NCBI GenBank assembly: GCA_937991555.1
Contig: CALKHU010000088.1
Coordinates: 1 to 21,618 of the forward strand
Direction: 5' to 3'
DNA: 21,618 nucleotides
DNA from: an uncultured Caulobacter sp.
GTDB lineage: Bacteria > Pseudomonadota > Alphaproteobacteria > Caulobacterales > Caulobacteraceae
The position numbers and the translations under genes were made by a program. This document shows, in pieces, positions 6,754-12,713 of this stretch; the stretch's first letter is position 1; each line of letters opens with the position of its first letter. Below the pieces are notes generated by a model. The model made no database searches and had not been told where the DNA came from. It saw only the letters and a program-made list of their open reading frames with translations.

Positions 6754-7442
6754 CGCCAGGCCGCGGTGCGACCTGCCCGCTCGGCGGCTGTGTCGACCGG
6801 CGGGCCGAGCCGAAGCGCCTCGACGGCGGCCGCCTGCGCGGCCGACGGCGGGGTCGCGCCGAGTTCGCTCATCACCACCCGCCAGCCGTCTCCGCTCCGG
6901 CAGGCGAGGCCGGACAGCCCCTTGGCGGTCGAGAACCCGCGGCACCAAACGCCCGCCGGCCCCCGGTAGGTTGCCAGGATGCGCACGGGAGCCTTCTGCT
7001 TCTGCTCGGCGGCGAGTCTTGTCTCGAGCGTGGCGGCCAGCGCGCCCCTCGCGGTCATGTCGCCGTCGATGAGGCTGGTGTTCGGGCGCGGCGCGAAGAA
7101 CCCCGCCGCGAGACCCAGCAGCAGGCCCAGCACGAGGACGCCCCAGCGCGGGTCAAGCGGCCTGCGCGGGATCGGCGTCGGCCTGGGCGCGGGGGTCTCG
7201 CGGGTCTTGCGGGCGTCCGCCAGCGACACGACCGGCGCGGGGTGGTCCGCGCCCCGGCGGCGCGCGGCCTGTCGCCCGCCGGCCGAGATGGCGTCCTGGA
7301 TCATCGCTCCGACCTCCCGGTGGCGGCGAAGCCGTTCGGCGACGGCAGGATCGCTGGCCACCGCGGCCTCGACCTTCAGGCGGTCGGCCTCCGCCAGCTT
7401 GCCGCCCAGGTAGGCGATCAGCATCTCGTCGGTGATGGTCAT
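6750..7442 (-). CDS. Anti-sigma factor-like single-pass membrane protein (no partner sigma gene beside it)
   Basis: A 230-residue protein. The N-terminus, MTITDEMLIAYLGGKLAEAD then a helix rich in Ala/Glu (VEAAVASDPAVAERLRRHREV), is the typical short helical sigma-binding domain of transmembrane anti-sigma factors. A basic proline-rich linker (about 64-98) leads to one transmembrane helix (about 100-115, LVLGLLLGLAAGFF), then a periplasmic domain of about 115 residues with two cysteines (WCRGFS and LACRSGDGW). No HxxxCxxC zinc motif is present, so it is not a ZAS-type anti-sigma. Genes like this usually follow an ECF sigma gene; here the upstream gene encodes a pentapeptide-repeat protein. 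The start ATG overlaps a TGA (ATGA) that closes an open frame behind that gene. Function as an anti-sigma is inference from the N-terminus. Confidence 0.72.
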   Translation of the reverse strand: MTITDEMLIAYLGGKLAEADRLKVEAAVASDPAVAERLRRHREVGAMIQDAISAGGRQAARRRGADHPAPVVSLADARKTRETPAPRPTPIPRRPLDPRWGVLVLGLLLGLAAGFFAPRPNTSLIDGDMTARGALAATLETRLAAEQKQKAPVRILATYRGPAGVWCRGFSTAKGLSGLACRSGDGWRVVMSELGATPPSAAQAAAVEALRLGPPVDTAAERAGRTAAWR

Positions 7443-7510
7443 GCCGCCTGCTCCAGCCGCGTCCGGACGTCGGCAATCTGCCGCAGCCGGAAGTCCGGGG
7501 GAAGCGGTCG

Positions 7511-8725
7511 CTAGCCTTCGCGCTCCGCGTCGCGGAGATCGGCGTCCTCCAGCCGCGCGCCGGCGAGATCGGCCTCGAGCAGCCGGACCTTCTGCGCCTG
7601 GGCGCCGCGAAGGTCGGCCCCGCGCAGGACGGCCCGGGTCATGTCGGTCCGCAGGAAGCGTCCCTCGGCGATCATCAGCGGTCCGAGGCGCGCGCCGCGC
7701 AGGTCGACCTTCTGCATCTGGGCGCCGACCAGCTTGGCGCCGCGCAGGTCGGCTCCCTTCAGCGAGGCGCTGCGGAAGTCGGCGCCGGTGAGATCCGCGC
7801 CCTGGAGCGCGACGCCTTCCAGGTTCATGCCGTAGAAGACCGACCGCGCCGCGCCCAGACCGCTGAGGCGTCGGCCGCGCAGTTGCCGCAGGGGGCGGAA
7901 GTCGACGCGGGCGACCTTCATCGCCCGTCCTTCGCGGCCGTCCGTGTCGCAGAAGCGCTCATGGTCGCCGAGCAGGTCCTGCAGCGGGGTGTCATCGACG
8001 TAGATGATCGCCGGCGGGGCCGTCAGGGCGTCGGCCAGGTCCGCCTTGTCGAGGTTGGCGTCGCCCAGCTTGACCCCGACCAGCACCGCCTGCTTCAGGG
8101 AGGCCCCGGACAGGTCGCTGCCGAAGATGTCGGCGTTGCTCAGGTCGGCGCCGTCGAGCACCGCGTTGACCAGCTTGGCGCCGCTCAGGCAGGCCCCGCG
8201 CAGGTCGACGTCCGTCAGGTCCGCGGCAAGCTCGCTGCCGCCCGACATCTGGACGCCGGTCATGTTCGCGCCCTGGACCAGGGCGTAGTCCAGTTCGCCG
8301 GGCTTGCGATCGTGCTTGAGCACCCGCCAGCCGGCCCCGCCGCCCTGCAGTGCGATCCGCCCCTCGCGCAGATCGCAGCCGGCGAGGTTGGCCCCGGCCA
8401 GGTTGGCGCCGCGCAGGCAGGCGCCGCGCAGGTCGGCGGCGCTGAGGTCGGCCTGGCGCATATCCGTCTCGCGCAGGTCGCAGCCGAACATGGTCGCCCT
8501 GTGAAGGCGGGCTCCCTTCAGGCTGGCGCCGTTCAGCCAGGCCCCGGTCAGGTCGGCCTCCGTCAGGTCGAAGCCGTCCAGCTCCATGTTGGAGAGATCG
8601 GCGTAGTTGAGGCTGGCCCGGGCGCCGCCGCTGCGGCCGGACAGGTAGCGCGCATGCGCATCCAGCACCTTGCGGACGGTTCCGAAGTCGTAACTCCGGA
8701 CGAGGTTTGGCGGATCAGCGGACAT
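7511..8725 (-). CDS. Pentapeptide-repeat protein, two-module
   Basis: A 404-residue protein made mostly of A(D/N)LxG pentapeptides, which fold as a right-handed quadrilateral beta-helix. Three repeat blocks can be seen, about residues 36-125, 147-234 and 297-398, separated by a short insert (126-146) and a longer one (about 239-296). The N-terminal cap (VLDAHARYLSG, then GG and A) is echoed inside the second insert (LLGDHERFCDT, then G, G and A), suggesting duplication of a cap-plus-helix unit. There is no signal peptide or membrane segment, so it is probably cytosolic. Some members mimic DNA and inhibit gyrase; nothing here shows that activity. The antisense strand is open for over 300 codons, an artefact of the repeat. 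The TAG stop is followed by 23 further open codons in the same frame. Confidence 0.9.
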   Translation of the reverse strand: MSADPPNLVRSYDFGTVRKVLDAHARYLSGRSGGARASLNYADLSNMELDGFDLTEADLTGAWLNGASLKGARLHRATMFGCDLRETDMRQADLSAADLRGACLRGANLAGANLAGCDLREGRIALQGGGAGWRVLKHDRKPGELDYALVQGANMTGVQMSGGSELAADLTDVDLRGACLSGAKLVNAVLDGADLSNADIFGSDLSGASLKQAVLVGVKLGDANLDKADLADALTAPPAIIYVDDTPLQDLLGDHERFCDTDGREGRAMKVARVDFRPLRQLRGRRLSGLGAARSVFYGMNLEGVALQGADLTGADFRSASLKGADLRGAKLVGAQMQKVDLRGARLGPLMIAEGRFLRTDMTRAVLRGADLRGAQAQKVRLLEADLAGARLEDADLRDAEREG

Positions 8726-8790
8726 CTGGCGGCGAGGGCTCCCCTGCGCAGTTTTGTCGCACCGGCCTTAATGGATGGTGTGAAATTCCC

Positions 8791-8804
8791 GAAACCGAGG
8801 TTTC
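8791..8804 (-). repeat. Short inverted repeat at the corA stop codon
   Basis: GAAACC and GGTTTC are perfect complements separated by two bases, and the corA stop (8803-8805) lies in the right arm. On the minus strand a 5-bp stem with a CTCG loop can form, followed by GGGAATTTC with no proper U-run. It is relatively A/T-rich for this genome. It could be a weak terminator or an operator; the evidence is limited to the symmetry and the position. Confidence 0.35.
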
Positions 8805-9765
8805 AGAGCCAGCCTTTTCTACGGAACCACCAAAGCGGGACCGCCATCGCCGCGATCATCGCCGTCAGCGCCAGCGGATAGCCCAGCGGCGACTGCAGTT
8901 CCGGCATGTGGTCGAAGTTCATCCCGTAGATCGACCCGATCAGCGTCGGCGGCATCAGGACCACGGCCCAGACCGAGAACACCTTCATGATCTCGTTCTG
9001 GTCGGTGTTGATCAGGGCCGTCGCCGAATCCAGCAGGAAGGTCACGTTTTCGGTCAGGTAGGCCGAGTGGTCGGTCAGCGACTGGATATCCCTTTGCAGC
9101 GACCGCAGTCGCTCGCGGTTGTCCTTCAGGCTGGCGATGTCGTCCGCCAGGGCCGCGAAGGAGACCAGGCGCGCAAGGCTGACCAGGCTGCTTCGCGCCT
9201 TTGCGGTCACCGACTGGCTCCGCCCGAGGCGACGAAGGATAGGCTTGAAGCCGCCCTTGCGGTCGGGGCGGAAGATGTCGCCCGACGCCTCGTCGACCTC
9301 GATCGAGATGCGCTCCAGGATGTCCGCCAGGCGATCCACCAGCGCATCGAGCAAGCCCAGGAAGGCGCTGACGCCGCCGGTGCAGAAGTCGGCGTCGCGC
9401 AGGGCCTGGTTGACGTAGGCCTCGAAGGCCTTGGGCCGGACGTAGCGGATGGTGACCAGCTTGCCGCCTGCGAGCACGAAGGTGACCGGCGCGAGCGCGG
9501 GCGTCTCGTCGTCGGCGCCGACCAGCACGAAGGCCGTCATGAAATGTGCGCCGTCCTCGGCGTAGAGACGGGACGAGACCTCGATCTCGGCCATCTCCTC
9601 CCGGGTCGGCAGCAGGATCCCGAGCCCCTTCTCGGCGGCCAGCTCCTCGTCGCGGGTGGGCTCGAGCAGGTCGATCCAGGCGGCGTCGGCGGGCAGCGAC
9701 CAGGCGGGATCGCCTTCGCCGACCTCCTGGAGGCCGCCTCCGCCCTTTCGAAGAACCCTGAGCAT
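8803..9765 (-). CDS. corA: CorA-type magnesium/divalent cation transporter
   Basis: A 320-residue protein with the standard CorA layout: an N-terminal cytosolic alpha/beta domain (about 1-130), long helices forming the funnel (about 130-260, rich in leucine and charged residues), then two transmembrane helices at the C-terminus (about 262-280 and 296-314). The selectivity signature YGMNF is at 280-284, right after the first transmembrane helix, and the protein ends with a basic tail (WWFRRKGWL). CorA proteins form homopentameric channels for Mg2+, and some relatives move Zn2+, Ni2+ or Co2+; the loop after GMN (DHMPELQSPLGYP) lacks the usual MPEL-free consensus only in detail and does not decide the ion. 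The ATG 9765 has no Shine-Dalgarno sequence in front of it. No magnesium riboswitch was recognised in the 66 bases upstream. Confidence 0.93.
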   Translation of the reverse strand: MLRVLRKGGGGLQEVGEGDPAWSLPADAAWIDLLEPTRDEELAAEKGLGILLPTREEMAEIEVSSRLYAEDGAHFMTAFVLVGADDETPALAPVTFVLAGGKLVTIRYVRPKAFEAYVNQALRDADFCTGGVSAFLGLLDALVDRLADILERISIEVDEASGDIFRPDRKGGFKPILRRLGRSQSVTAKARSSLVSLARLVSFAALADDIASLKDNRERLRSLQRDIQSLTDHSAYLTENVTFLLDSATALINTDQNEIMKVFSVWAVVLMPPTLIGSIYGMNFDHMPELQSPLGYPLALTAMIAAMAVPLWWFRRKGWL

Positions 9766-9782
9766 GCGCGCGCGATCCGTCA

Positions 9783-9806
9783 GTCCGCGCCTTCGATGGC
9801 GCGGAC
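9783..9806 (-). terminator. Perfect 9-bp hairpin between the CHAP gene and corA
   Basis: GTCCGCGCC (9783-9791) and GGCGCGGAC (9798-9806) are exact complements with the six-base loop TTCGAT. It lies 25 bases downstream of the CHAP gene stop and 17 bases upstream of the corA start, both on the minus strand. There is no U-run after it. Termination is the most likely role but it could also shape the corA leader. Confidence 0.45.
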
Positions 9807-9831
9807 CGGCGACCGGGTCAATGTGCTGCGA

Positions 9832-10509
9832 TCAGTCCTGCCCGTCAGCCTGGCCGGTGGCGGCCGCGATCAGGGCGGCGATCCGGTCGGTGGCGTCGGC
9901 GGCCTGGTTGACCACGCCCAGAGGCGAGGGCAGCGGCCCGACGCCGCCGGCGGTCTGGCTGGCGGCGGCGCGGGCCATGGTGACCCCCTGGGCCGACCAG
10001 TAGCGCGGATCGGTCTGCGCGATGCGCTGGGCCTGGGCGTTCTGGTAGATGAAACCGTGCGTCGGATAGACCGAGGTGCCGAGGTCGCGGATCGGGTCGT
10101 ACCAGACCTTGACCATCGACCAGTCGCCGACCGGCGACACATCGATCACCGTGACGTCGGTCTCGATCTGCCCGCGGGCGCCGCCGATACGGGACCAGTT
10201 GGCGTGGGTGATCTGGATGACGCGGTCAGTGACGAGGCGGCTGACCACGGCCACGTGGCCCAGCTGCATGCGCTCGGTCGGCTTGAAGGCCAGCACCGCG
10301 CCCATGCGCGGCATGCGGCCGGTCTCGTACTTGCCGACGGCCTGACCCCACCACGTGCGGGCGTCGCCGTAGATCTGGATGCCGGACAGCAGACGCGCGA
10401 AGGGCACGCATTGCCAGTAGATGTCTGCCAGGGCGTTAGCCGTGGGCGTAAGGCTGATCACCGCTGCGGCGGCCAAGGAACCGAAGATGGTCCTCTTCCG
10501 TTGACGCAT
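9832..10509 (-). CDS. Secreted CHAP-domain protein (predicted cysteine amidase/peptidase)
   Basis: A 225-residue protein. ATG 10509 is preceded by GGGGGAG eight bases upstream. The signal peptide is residues 1-26 (RQRKR basic start, alanine-rich core, cleavage after ANA). The CHAP domain follows directly: catalytic Cys34 in YWQCVPFAR, the WW pair at 53-54, His85 in QLGHVAVV, and the third residue probably Asn104 in THANW. CHAP enzymes cleave peptide bonds of peptidoglycan or related amides through a Cys-His pair; the signal peptide places this one in the periplasm. The tail after about residue 165 is alanine-rich and low in complexity. Single-domain CHAP proteins of this kind are common in Caulobacterales; the substrate is not known from sequence. 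No other wall gene is adjacent. Confidence 0.85.
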   Translation of the reverse strand: MRQRKRTIFGSLAAAAVISLTPTANALADIYWQCVPFARLLSGIQIYGDARTWWGQAVGKYETGRMPRMGAVLAFKPTERMQLGHVAVVSRLVTDRVIQITHANWSRIGGARGQIETDVTVIDVSPVGDWSMVKVWYDPIRDLGTSVYPTHGFIYQNAQAQRIAQTDPRYWSAQGVTMARAAASQTAGGVGPLPSPLGVVNQAADATDRIAALIAAATGQADGQD

Positions 10510-10564
10510 CAGGAGCGCTCCCCCGTGGTACTGAAGGTGAGGGGATACTCATCTCACGCACGAA

Positions 10565-10581
10565 TGAAAAGAGTCTTTTCA
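10565..10581 (-). repeat. A/T-rich inverted repeat at the acyltransferase stop codon
   Basis: TGAAAAG (10565-10571) and CTTTTCA (10575-10581) are perfect complements around AGT. The acyltransferase stop (10579-10581) is the outer end of the right arm. The A/T content stands out from the surrounding sequence. On the minus strand it is followed by TTCGTG, a poor U-tract. It also lies about 56 bases upstream of the CHAP start, so an operator for that gene is an alternative. Confidence 0.4.
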
Positions 10582-11676
10582 CGCTGTCGCCGCGGCGTCG
10601 CGTCGCGTGCGCCATGAGTCGGCCCAGAGTTTCATCCGGGCGCGGGCTGGTTTCTCGATCAGATGATACGAGGCCGCCGACAGTGGAACCACGCTGGCCA
10701 GGAAGATTATCCACAGGCCCAGCGGAAGCTTTTCAGACGGTAGATTCAGGGCTTTCGCGGCTGCATTCACGAAGATGATCTTCCACGGCACGCAGATCAT
10801 GTAGGTCGAATAGCTGATCTCGCCCAGATACACGAAGCCCGGCTGCGAGGCGAAGCGGGAGCCGTGTTGCGCGAGGCCCGCCAGGCACAGGATGAGGGCG
10901 CCGAAGGCGATCACGCACAGGACGTCGGGCGCCCCCGTCGCCGCCGCGACGAGCAGGCCGGCGCCCGAAAATGCGGCGCCCAGCGCGGCCGCGCCGAGGT
11001 TTCGCACCGCGCCGGATTTCCACAGGGCGTGCATCGCGCAGCCCAGGGCGAAGCAGGGGACGATCCGCAAAGCCCCCCAGTGGATCGTCGCCTGGGTCAG
11101 GGAGAGGCCGGCGAGGCGCTCGAAGGCCGGGTACAGGACGACTAGGCTGGCGATGACCAGGCCGGCGAAGATCCAGGCCCGCCCGCGCAGCCGCCAGGCC
11201 AGCCAGGCGAACAGCGGGAATGTCAGATAGGCGAACCACTCGGCCGAAATCGACCAGGAGGGATGGTTGAAAGCAGCCGCCGGCGCGAGGCCCCAGGCCT
11301 GTAGCAGCAGCAGATTGGCCGGCAGGGCGTCCCAGCGAAGCAGGTCGGCGTCGACCGCGAACCCGGCCAGGCCCGCGACGACGCCCAGCGCGATCATGCC
11401 GAGCAGGGTGGCCAGGTGCAGCGGATAGACCCGGGCCAGCCGGTTCCAGAGGAAGTCGCCGTACCGGAAGCGCCCCTCGCCGAAGGCGCTGAGATAGACG
11501 TGGCAGAGGATGAAGCCTGACAGGGTGAAGAACAGCTCCACACCCAGGTAGCCCTTCTCGACCAGCTGCGGCGTGAAGCCGACGTCGAGCTTGGGCCAGT
11601 AGTGGTAGAGCACGACCCACAGCGCCGCGAAAAAACGCAGCGAGGTGAGCGGCCGGATGTTCGCGCCGTCGGGCAT
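10579..11676 (-). CDS. Acyltransferase 3 family integral membrane protein (OafA/YrhL-like)
   Basis: A 365-residue multi-pass membrane protein. ATG 11676 is preferred over an in-frame start 90 bases upstream because AGGAG stands six bases before it and the family usually begins just before the IRPLTSLRFFAALWVVLYHY segment. That segment holds the family R-x10-H motif (Arg14, His25). A second typical motif, the basic NRLARVYPLHL, is at about 78-88. About ten hydrophobic segments follow to the C-terminus, which ends in LIEKPARARMK. AT3 enzymes move acyl groups, often acetyl, onto sugars of lipopolysaccharide, capsule or exported glycans, from the cytoplasmic to the periplasmic side. There is no fused SGNH domain and no polysaccharide gene nearby, so the acceptor is unknown. 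It is divergent from the TerC-family gene. Confidence 0.9.
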   Translation of the reverse strand: MPDGANIRPLTSLRFFAALWVVLYHYWPKLDVGFTPQLVEKGYLGVELFFTLSGFILCHVYLSAFGEGRFRYGDFLWNRLARVYPLHLATLLGMIALGVVAGLAGFAVDADLLRWDALPANLLLLQAWGLAPAAAFNHPSWSISAEWFAYLTFPLFAWLAWRLRGRAWIFAGLVIASLVVLYPAFERLAGLSLTQATIHWGALRIVPCFALGCAMHALWKSGAVRNLGAAALGAAFSGAGLLVAAATGAPDVLCVIAFGALILCLAGLAQHGSRFASQPGFVYLGEISYSTYMICVPWKIIFVNAAAKALNLPSEKLPLGLWIIFLASVVPLSAASYHLIEKPARARMKLWADSWRTRRDAAATA

Positions 11677-11752
11677 GGCGGTCTCCTGTCCGTCGCGGCG
11701 CCGGCAGGGCGCCGCTCCGGGCGAATGCGAGTCGCGCTCCGGAGGAAACGAT

Positions 11753-11765
11753 TGAAACCGGTTCA
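11753..11765. promoter_or_regulatory. Inverted repeat IR1 upstream of the TerC-family gene
   Basis: TGAAACCGGTTCA, with a perfect AACCGGTT core and one mismatch in the outer symmetry. It resembles IR2 40 bases downstream (10 of 13 positions shared, mainly GAA and GGTTCA). It overlaps the place where the -35 region of the candidate promoter would be. The likeness of the two sites suggests binding of the same dimeric regulator; this is inference. Confidence 0.35.
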
Positions 11766-11789
11766 TCCTGGCGCGTTGTTCGCTACATA
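11762..11789 (+). promoter_or_regulatory. Candidate promoter of the TerC-family gene
   Basis: GCTACATA at 11782-11789 matches the Caulobacter housekeeping -10 consensus (GCTANA type). Fourteen bases upstream is TTCATC, a poor -35. The predicted start of transcription is near 11795, about 36 bases before the ATG. No other equally good -10 is in the interval. Confidence 0.35.
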
Positions 11790-11792
11790 GGC

Positions 11793-11805
11793 CGAACCAG
11801 GTTCA
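11793..11805. promoter_or_regulatory. Inverted repeat IR2 at the predicted transcription start
   Basis: CGAACCAGGTTCA contains the perfect symmetry GAACC, A, GGTTC. Its centre is 40 bases from that of IR1, nearly four helical turns. Location over the predicted start site would suit repression. Confidence 0.35.
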
Positions 11806-11830
11806 CCAGACGTGAAGGTCACTCATCCCC

Positions 11831-12655
11831 ATGGACAGCTTCGCTCACCTCCTTACGGACCCCGCCGCCTGGGCGGCGCTGATCACCCTAGTGGTGATGG
11901 AAGTCGTCCTCGGCATCGACAACCTCGTCTTCATCTCGATCCTCTCGAACAAGCTGCCCGAGGCGCAGCGTCAGCGGGCGCGCCGGATCGGCCTGTCGCT
12001 GGCGCTGCTGATGCGGATCGGCCTGCTGTTCTCGATCGCCTGGCTGGTGGGCCTCAAGGAGCCGGTGTTCGACCTGGGAATCACCGGACCCGCGGGCGAG
12101 CACGGCGAGCCGACGTTCGACACGGCCTTCTCCTGGCGCGACCTGATCCTGATCGCCGGCGGCCTCTTCCTGCTGTGGAAGGCGACCAAGGAGATCCACC
12201 ACTCGGTCGATCCCACGCCGACCGACGACGTCCTCGACAAGAAGGCGCCGGTGGTCGCCAACTTCGGCGCGGCGATCTTCCAGATCCTGCTGCTCGACCT
12301 GGTCTTCTCGGTCGATTCGATCCTGACCGCCGTCGGCATGACCGAGCATGTTCCGATCATGGTCATCGCCGTCGTCATTGCGGTGGCCTGCATGTTCCTC
12401 GCGGCCGACCCGCTGGCGAACTTCATCCACAACAACCCGACCGTGGTGATGCTGGCGCTCGGCTTCCTGCTGATGATCGGCCTGGTGCTGATCGCCGACG
12501 GCTTCGGCGTGCACGTGCCCAAGGGCTACATCTACGCCGCCATGGCCTTCTCGGCGCTGGTCGAGGGCCTGAACATGTGGTCCCGCAGGAGCGCCGCCCG
12601 TAAGGCCGCCGCCCTGAAGGAGGCGTCCGGCGGCGTCGCGCCGCAGGGCCACTGA
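11831..12655 (+). CDS. TerC family integral membrane protein (YgdQ/YoaE-type)
   Basis: A 274-residue protein with about seven transmembrane helices. The two family hallmarks are present: an acidic helix near the N-terminus, MEVVLGIDNLVFI (Glu24, Asp30, Asn31), and its pseudo-symmetric mate DLVFSVDSI (Asp156, Asp162, Ser163). Members of this family have been linked to metal export, especially manganese, and to tellurite resistance in the ter operons; loading of exported metalloproteins has also been proposed. No other ter genes are nearby, so tellurite resistance is unlikely to be its task here. The loop at 85-100 and the charged stretch 125-140 separate the two halves. The ribosome site is weak. 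No yybP-ykoY manganese riboswitch was recognised upstream, where the untranslated region would be very short. It converges on priA. Confidence 0.88.
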   Translation: MDSFAHLLTDPAAWAALITLVVMEVVLGIDNLVFISILSNKLPEAQRQRARRIGLSLALLMRIGLLFSIAWLVGLKEPVFDLGITGPAGEHGEPTFDTAFSWRDLILIAGGLFLLWKATKEIHHSVDPTPTDDVLDKKAPVVANFGAAIFQILLLDLVFSVDSILTAVGMTEHVPIMVIAVVIAVACMFLAADPLANFIHNNPTVVMLALGFLLMIGLVLIADGFGVHVPKGYIYAAMAFSALVEGLNMWSRRSAARKAAALKEASGGVAPQGH

Positions 12656-12674
12656 CGGACAGGGACGCCGGAAG

Positions 12675-12693
12675 CGCGGGCCGGCCGCCCGCG
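12675..12693. terminator. Possible bidirectional terminator between the TerC-family gene and priA
   Basis: CGCGGGC (12675-12681) and GCCCGCG (12687-12693) pair around CGGCC. The hairpin is about 20 bases from the stop codon of each of the two convergent genes. On the plus strand only TTCTCC follows; on the minus strand CTTCC. Position favours a shared terminator, but neither side has a real U-run. Confidence 0.4.
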
Positions 12694-12713
12694 TTCTCCG
12701 GTCCCCGGGCGCC

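Noticed and set aside
4479..7514. Plus-strand open frame of about 1000 codons
   Set aside because: It is antisense to two clear minus-strand genes and out of frame with the isomerase gene; its translation is Arg/Gly/Pro-rich low-complexity text typical of GC-rich shadow frames.
7523..7537. Inverted repeat CTCCGCG/CGCGGAG near the pentapeptide stop
   Set aside because: It has a one-base centre and lies wholly in coding sequence for LRDAEREG; codon content explains it.
7883..8881. Plus-strand open frame opposite the pentapeptide gene
   Set aside because: Its periodic Gln-Val-Gly-Ala text is only the complement of the pentapeptide codons.
10512..10521. Ten-base palindrome GGAGCGCTCC overlapping the ribosome site of the CHAP gene
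   Set aside because: It can form only a 3-bp stem as a hairpin, and such G/C palindromes are expected by chance in this genome.
8707..10617. Plus-strand open frame of about 640 codons
   Set aside because: It lies opposite corA and the CHAP gene, both of which have clear motifs, and its translation has no recognisable domain.
11752..11790. Possible 12-residue leader peptide before the TerC-family gene (TTG start, GGAGG six bases before)
   Set aside because: It would overlap the candidate promoter and so not be in that mRNA; a TTG start and no regulatory structure make it too weak.
11767..11830. yybP-ykoY manganese riboswitch before the TerC-family gene
   Set aside because: The interval is too short and none of the conserved loop sequences could be seen.
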